NCBI GenBank assembly: GCA_050014835.1
Contig: JBEKCO010000035.1
Coordinates: forward strand, 1-19,605
Reading direction: 5' to 3'
Source of the DNA: Bog-793 sp050014835
Lineage (GTDB): Bacteria; Actinomycetota; Acidimicrobiia; Acidimicrobiales; Bog-793
Length of the DNA stretch: 19,605 nt
Shown here piece by piece: positions 17,208 through 19,605 of the stretch; position 1 is the first letter of the stretch, and each line of letters opens with the position of its first letter. The notes beneath the pieces were generated by a model. It saw nothing but the letters and a program-made list of their open reading frames with translations. It was not told the origin of the DNA and did not search any database. Position numbers and translations under genes: made by a program.

Positions 17208-17322
17208 CTTGGGTGCAACCGCGCGAACGTAGTGGCGACGCGGACCGACGTCTCGGCGCGGCTCGACGTCAACTGCGCCCCATCCAGCCTCGTCTTCGGT
17301 CATCGGATCCCGGCGATCAAAT

Positions 17323-17367
17323 CGGCCGGTGGCCGGGTGTTCTCGGCTGCCCGCGGCCGTAGCCGCG
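17323..17367 (-). terminator. Two tandem hairpins after the secreted-protein gene
   Basis: Just beyond the stop at 17370, CGCGGC and GCCGCG (17352-17367) form a 6-bp stem with a 4-nt loop. A second stem, CGGCC-ACC-GGCCG (17335-17323 on the minus strand), is followed by ATTTGATC. Neither has a clean U-run, so termination is only possible; they lie where the end of the transcript is expected, before sigR. Confidence 0.3.
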
Positions 17368-17369
17368 CG

Positions 17370-17804
17370 CTACAGCGGGCTGAGCGGCAGTTGGATCTCG
17401 AACGAGTAGATCCTCTGCCCCTTTTTGTAGGCGACCGTGAGACGGCTGAAGAGCGTCCCGTGTTTCGTGTGTTTCGGGTCCCACAGCGTCACCGCGGCGG
17501 GATAGTTGTGGAACTTCCCGGCGGCGCAGTAGGGCGTGCAGTCGTTCAGCGAGTACGCGCCGTCCGCCGTGGCTTGCGTCGCCGTCCACGACTGCCAGTC
17601 CAGTCTCACGAGGCGCGAGTTGTCGTCCGCGCAGGTGATGGTGAAGCTCGACGGCTCGCGGACCGCCGGGCCGACACAGTCGATGACCCGAGGCGGTTTG
17701 TCCGAACCGGCGCGTGGGGCAGCGAGAGCAGTCCCCGCTCCGACAGCGGACACCACCCCGACCGCGACCGAGACGACCGCCAGGGCGACCGAACGCGCGC
17801 GCAC
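17370..17804 (-). CDS. Small secreted protein of unknown function, four conserved-looking cysteines
   Basis: A 144-residue exported protein. Residues 1-29 are a clear Sec signal peptide: MRARS, a hydrophobic core of Val/Ala/Leu, and an ALAA cleavage site before P30. The mature part has C43, C58, C89 and C93, likely two disulfides, within VIDC, FTITCADD and LNDCTPYC, then YPAAVTLWDP and a basic KHTKHG segment. The Trp/Tyr-rich pattern (LDWQSWTA) recalls uncharacterised secreted proteins common in actinobacteria, but I can give no function. I chose GTG 17804 because AGGAGG lies 5 nt upstream; an ATG at 17834 would add a highly charged MAPRRREEES prefix without a good ribosome site. It lies 131 nt downstream of the other secreted-protein gene, behind that gene's terminator-like hairpin. 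Confidence 0.8.
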   Translation of the reverse strand: MRARSVALAVVSVAVGVVSAVGAGTALAAPRAGSDKPPRVIDCVGPAVREPSSFTITCADDNSRLVRLDWQSWTATQATADGAYSLNDCTPYCAAGKFHNYPAAVTLWDPKHTKHGTLFSRLTVAYKKGQRIYSFEIQLPLSPL

Positions 17805-17904
17805 CGACTCCTCCTCACGCCTTCTTGGCGCCATGGCGCGAAATCTAGCGAGACGGCGGAGCGTAATCAGGGCGGCTGGCCAGTCCCTCCCCGCCCTCTC
17901 GGCC

Positions 17905-17932
17905 GGAAAACGGAGGGCCGACCGGGGCTCCG
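17905..17932 (-). terminator. Intrinsic terminator after the PKD-like secreted-protein gene
   Basis: Starting 3 nt after the TGA stop, CGGAG (17932-17928) pairs with CTCCG (17915-17911), with additional GG/CC pairing inside the loop, and is followed by TTTTCC. The U-run is short, but the position immediately behind the stop is right. Confidence 0.5.
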
Positions 17933-17935
17933 TCC

Positions 17936-18535
17936 TCAGGAGACGACGACCGTGGCCTTCGCGACGGCGTGAGACGACGTGCAGTTCACGAACCCTGTCA
18001 CGACGACGTGGTAGATGCCGGCCTTCGCGTAGCGATGGCCGAACGACCAGCTGGCAGATTCTGGAGCCCCCGGACCCGCCCGGCAGTACAGCGGGATCGC
18101 GTTCGCCCGGCTCGTTCCGTCGCCGAAGAACAAGCGGAAGCCGAGGGCGCCGACCGCATGCCGGGCGGAGAGGCGCAGCCTGAACTCGACGGCGGAGCCG
18201 CGCGCGACGTGCTCCGGGAAAACCTTCAGGCTGATCTGGAGCCCGACACCGGCCTTGACGGGACGAGGCGACCGGACCGCGTCGCGCGTTACATCGGCGG
18301 GTCTCGGCCGAGGCGGTGCCGCGGATGCGGCGGAGACCGGACCAAGAACCGCGCTGGTCAGCACGATGGCGCACGCGCCGAACCCGAGCTCGGCGACGGT
18401 CATCGCCCGCCGTAGCCTTCTCTCGGGCGGACGACCGCCGCCATCACGGTGCCGGCGCGGATGCACGTCGCGATTCGGTCGCGGCGGCGGACCCGAGCGG
18501 GCGACGGCGTGGTGGCGAGAACCGGTCGGAAGCAC
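17936..18535 (-). CDS. Exported protein with a C-terminal PKD-like beta domain, function unknown
   Basis: A 199-residue protein with a basic Arg/Pro/His-rich N-terminus (1-44), a hydrophobic segment (about 48-72) ending in an SAASA-type cleavage site, and a mature part with a PKD/Ig-like pattern: LKVFPEHVARGSAVEFRL, LFFGDGTS (135-142), SFGHRYAKAGIYHVVVTG (164-181), then C185 and a terminal strand VAKATVVVS. C151 and C185 may form a disulfide. The GTG start at 18535 is preferred because it lies 6 nt behind a near-consensus promoter, implying a leaderless message. ATG 18403 would give a 155-residue protein with a signal peptide lacking basic residues, so it is the less likely start, though the 43-residue basic extension is unusual. 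Confidence 0.68.
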   Translation of the reverse strand: MLPTGSRHHAVARSGPPPRPNRDVHPRRHRDGGGRPPERRLRRAMTVAELGFGACAIVLTSAVLGPVSAASAAPPRPRPADVTRDAVRSPRPVKAGVGLQISLKVFPEHVARGSAVEFRLRLSARHAVGALGFRLFFGDGTSRANAIPLYCRAGPGAPESASWSFGHRYAKAGIYHVVVTGFVNCTSSHAVAKATVVVS

Positions 18536-18541
18536 GTCGTC

Positions 18542-18570
18542 AAGCTACGACAGCGCGAGGGACCTGTCAC
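18542..18570 (-). promoter_or_regulatory. Promoter of the PKD-like protein gene, leaderless type
   Basis: GTGACA (18570-18565) and TAGCTT (18547-18542) are 17 nt apart; the -35 matches TTGACA at five of six bases. The GTG at 18535 lies 6 nt after the -10 with no ribosome site, so transcription should begin at the start codon. This is the best -35/-10 pair in the window. Confidence 0.55.
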
Positions 18571-18677
18571 TGCGGTCACACCCACGGCCCGGCGCCTGCC
18601 ATGCCCGCGCCCATCCACGCGGGCGCGCGACGCGAAAGCGCCACGCGCCAATCCACGACCGGGCCGAGCGACGGCCC

Positions 18678-18890
18678 TCAGGCTGGAGGAGCGTCGGTCG
18701 CGAGCATCCGGTCCTGCTCGTCGGCCTGGCTGCGCACGCCCTTCTTGCCGAGCAGGAAATACGAGAAGCGATAACCGGAGGCGGTGTCCACACGGGCTGG
18801 ACGGACCAGGCCCAGCTCGTCGTAGAGGCGGAGCGCCTTGGGGGGCAGCCGGGAGCGTCTGGCGAATTCGCCGATGCCCATCTGGGCCAC
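18678..18890 (-). CDS. Truncated MerR-family DNA-binding protein (HTH only)
   Basis: A 70-residue frame starting at GTG 18890 with GGGAG 6 nt upstream. Residues 4-41 (GIGEFARRSRLPPKALRLYDELGLVRP...SGYRF) are a standard MerR winged-helix N-terminus. After SGYRF the family consensus stops: the expected second part of the wing and the dimerisation coiled coil are absent, and the frame ends with a Lys/Arg/Asp-rich tail lacking similarity I can recognise. I saw no continuation in the other two frames. Either a decayed regulator or a short DNA-binding protein that cannot dimerise in the usual way. It has a MerR-like promoter in front and lies 142 nt upstream of the PKD-protein promoter. Confidence 0.65.
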   Translation of the reverse strand: MAQMGIGEFARRSRLPPKALRLYDELGLVRPARVDTASGYRFSYFLLGKKGVRSQADEQDRMLATDAPPA

Positions 18891-18931
18891 GGTCGACTCC
18901 CTCGTCGGCGGGGCTGATCCCCCGCAGCATC

Positions 18932-18962
18932 ATCGTGCCCCCTGACCCAAGGTGAAGGTCAA
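18932..18962 (-). promoter_or_regulatory. MerR-type promoter/operator of the truncated regulator
   Basis: TTGACC (18962-18957) and CACGAT (18937-18932) have a 19-nt spacer, the unusual length typical of MerR-regulated promoters. A dyad lies at the -35 and in the spacer: TGACC (18943-18947) and GGTCA (18957-18961), 9 nt apart. It points toward the truncated merR gene, consistent with autoregulation. Confidence 0.45.
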
Positions 18963-19027
18963 GGGCCAAGCCGGCAGCTCTTGTTCGTCCCATGCCGCGT
19001 GACCGAACCCGTCCGGGAGCGCGTCAC

Positions 19028-19037
19028 AAATGTCCAG
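19028..19037 (+). repeat. Direct repeat AAATGTCCAG, copy 1
   Basis: Identical to the copy at 19290-19299, 262 nt away in the same orientation. A 10-mer with this AT content is unlikely but not impossible by chance in so small a region. Confidence 0.4.
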
Positions 19038-19289
19038 GTCGGACGCGGTCCAAAGTGCCGCCGACCCGGCAGCGGGCACCTCCTCGCCGGCGTTCCGAGC
19101 GAATGTTCAGGAATACTGATCTACGGCGACGCTCGAGACAAACGACATCGGCGTTGGGGTTCGCGCCGGAGGAGCCCTGTCGTGAATCTCCGACTGGCAG
19201 CGGGGTTCCGTCCGAGCGGTGATCTTTACTGACGACCGATGGCAAGCCAGATCGCGACAAGCGGTCTCGGATGGTGGCGCGCCCCTAAT

Positions 19290-19299
19290 AAATGTCCAG
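19290..19299 (+). repeat. Direct repeat AAATGTCCAG, copy 2
   Basis: Second copy of the 10-mer, preceded by CCCCTAAT and followed by a C-run (CCCCCGCCC). The two copies share no flanking similarity beyond the core. Confidence 0.4.
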
Positions 19300-19321
19300 C
19301 CCCCGCCCGGCACGATCGTGA

Positions 19322-19399
19322 TCAGATGACCTTTAGTAGTACGAGGATGACGACAACGACCAGGCACAGCACAGCCAGGCCAGTCAATCTGCGAACCAT
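19322..19399 (-). CDS. Tiny single-pass membrane peptide (25 residues)
   Basis: ATG 19399 to TGA 19322 encodes a peptide with a basic N-terminus (MVRRLTG) followed by an almost unbroken hydrophobic helix (LAVLCLVVVVILVLL) and a KVI end. It therefore resembles a one-helix membrane protein with the N-terminus inside. AGAGGG lies 7 nt upstream of the ATG, and TTAACA/TAGCTG with a 17-nt spacer lies just beyond. A random frame in this GC-rich DNA would rarely give so uniform a hydrophobic stretch, so I think it is a gene. It is not recognisably a toxin, KdpF or another named small protein. Neighbours (secreted proteins, truncated MerR) do not reveal its role. Confidence 0.6.
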   Translation of the reverse strand: MVRRLTGLAVLCLVVVVILVLLKVI

Positions 19400-19420
19400 T
19401 TGAGAACCCTCTTCGGTCGA

Positions 19421-19449
19421 CAGCTACGTGGTCAAGTACGCCTTGTTAA
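19421..19449 (-). promoter_or_regulatory. Candidate promoter of the 25-residue peptide gene, with palindrome at -35
   Basis: TTAACA (19449-19444) and TAGCTG (19426-19421) are spaced by 17 nt, giving a leader of about 15 nt that holds the AGAGGG ribosome site. The perfect 10-bp palindrome AACCGCGGTT (19448-19457) overlaps the outer edge of the -35 and could be an operator shared with the divergent plus-strand gene. Confidence 0.42.
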
Positions 19450-19466
19450 CCGCGGTTCGGCTAGCT

Positions 19467-19552
19467 GTGCACCTTCGTGCACTGCGAGGTTGTCCCGTTC
19501 GTCGTGGAATTTGAGGTGGCGGTCCCCCGCCTGACGCCTGCCTTCTGGTAGG
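19467..19552 (+). other. Series of three hairpins in the leader of the edge gene
   Basis: On the plus strand: GTGCAC-CTTC-GTGCAC (19467-19482), GGCGG-TCCC-CCGCC (19518-19531) and CCTGCC-TTCT-GGTAGG with one G-T pair (19537-19552), each with a 4-nt loop. They precede the start codon at 19600 and may structure its 5' leader. No known riboswitch class was recognised, and no U-run follows. Confidence 0.3.
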
Positions 19553-19599
19553 TGTTCGGGCGACCACCAAGTCACTCGGACAGCAAGGGGACCACCACC

Positions 19600-19605
19600 A
19601 TGAAG
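19600..19605 (+). CDS. Start of a plus-strand gene cut by the window edge
   Basis: ATG AAG are the last bases. AAGGGG lies 9 nt upstream, a good ribosome site, so a gene probably begins here. Nothing can be said about its product beyond Met-Lys. Confidence 0.45.

Larger units (their letters stand above)
18963..19321. other. Lower-GC non-coding stretch, possible mobile-element debris
   Basis: No gene with recognisable content. Two short frames (18981-19232 plus, 19024-19260 minus) overlap and show no family, coding bias or good ribosome site. Base composition is visibly less GC-rich than the core genes. A 10-nt direct repeat brackets most of the stretch. The text around the repeats resembles outer ends of insertion sequences, but there is no transposase and no inverted repeat pair was found, so this is suggestion only. 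Confidence 0.4.

Noticed and set aside
17196..17369. SigR-dependent autoregulatory promoter
   Set aside because: No GGAAT-type -35 with GTT at the right distance was found upstream of sigR.
18981..19260. Two opposed short frames in the lower-GC stretch as genes or transposase remnants
   Set aside because: No transposase motif, poor start context and mutual overlap; only the repeated 10-mer was kept as an observation.

Overview
The window looks like chromosomal core sequence from a high-GC Actinomycetota bacterium, probably a deep-branching one such as an Acidimicrobiia relative. That lineage guess is inference, from synteny, codon bias and many GTG/TTG starts. Most genes lie on the minus strand, so the biology reads from high to low coordinates. 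The order DUF2342 zincin - tilS - hpt - folE - folP - folB - folK - panC - coaX - lysS - clpC - carD matches the Mycobacterium tuberculosis block around Rv3626c-Rv3596c, with local substitutions.

Layout, high to low. 18.9-19.6 kb is a gene-poor stretch of visibly lower GC. It holds a 25-residue membrane peptide gene, a repeated 10-mer and, at the edge, the first two codons of a plus-strand gene. 17.4-18.9 kb holds a truncated MerR-type regulator with its operator-like promoter and two uncharacterised secreted proteins. 15.1-17.2 kb holds a SigR/RsrA-type redox sigma/anti-sigma pair, a DUF2342 zincin and tilS. 13.6-14.2 kb is hpt, overlapping folE (13.0-13.6 kb).

folP then starts a tightly packed run with its own leaderless-type promoter: folP, a novel pseudo-phosphatase/basic-tail protein, folB, folK, panC, nadB, nadC, coaX, lysS. 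It covers dihydrofolate precursors, pantothenate and CoA, NAD and lysyl-tRNA. Seven gene junctions between 5.8 and 13.6 kb are 4-nt NTGA stop/start overlaps, suggesting translational coupling. lysS converges on a plus-strand polyprenyl diphosphate synthase and the two stop codons share one CTAG. Divergent from the synthase is clpC, and the start of carD lies at the left edge behind a ~690-bp non-coding spacer.

Most notable observations: (1) clpC has lost about 71 nt encoding the D2 sensor-2 region, which shifts the true C-terminus out of frame; (2) a protein in the folate operon has a phosphatase-like P-loop in which Gln replaces the catalytic Cys, plus a ~160-residue histone-H1-like basic tail; (3) a recurrent TANNNT-N6-GTG leaderless start architecture; (4) a tiny membrane-peptide gene with a good ribosome site and promoter; (5) nadB-nadC at the position of panD, and no ftsH between hpt and folE. 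No tRNA, rRNA, CRISPR array or intact mobile element was seen.
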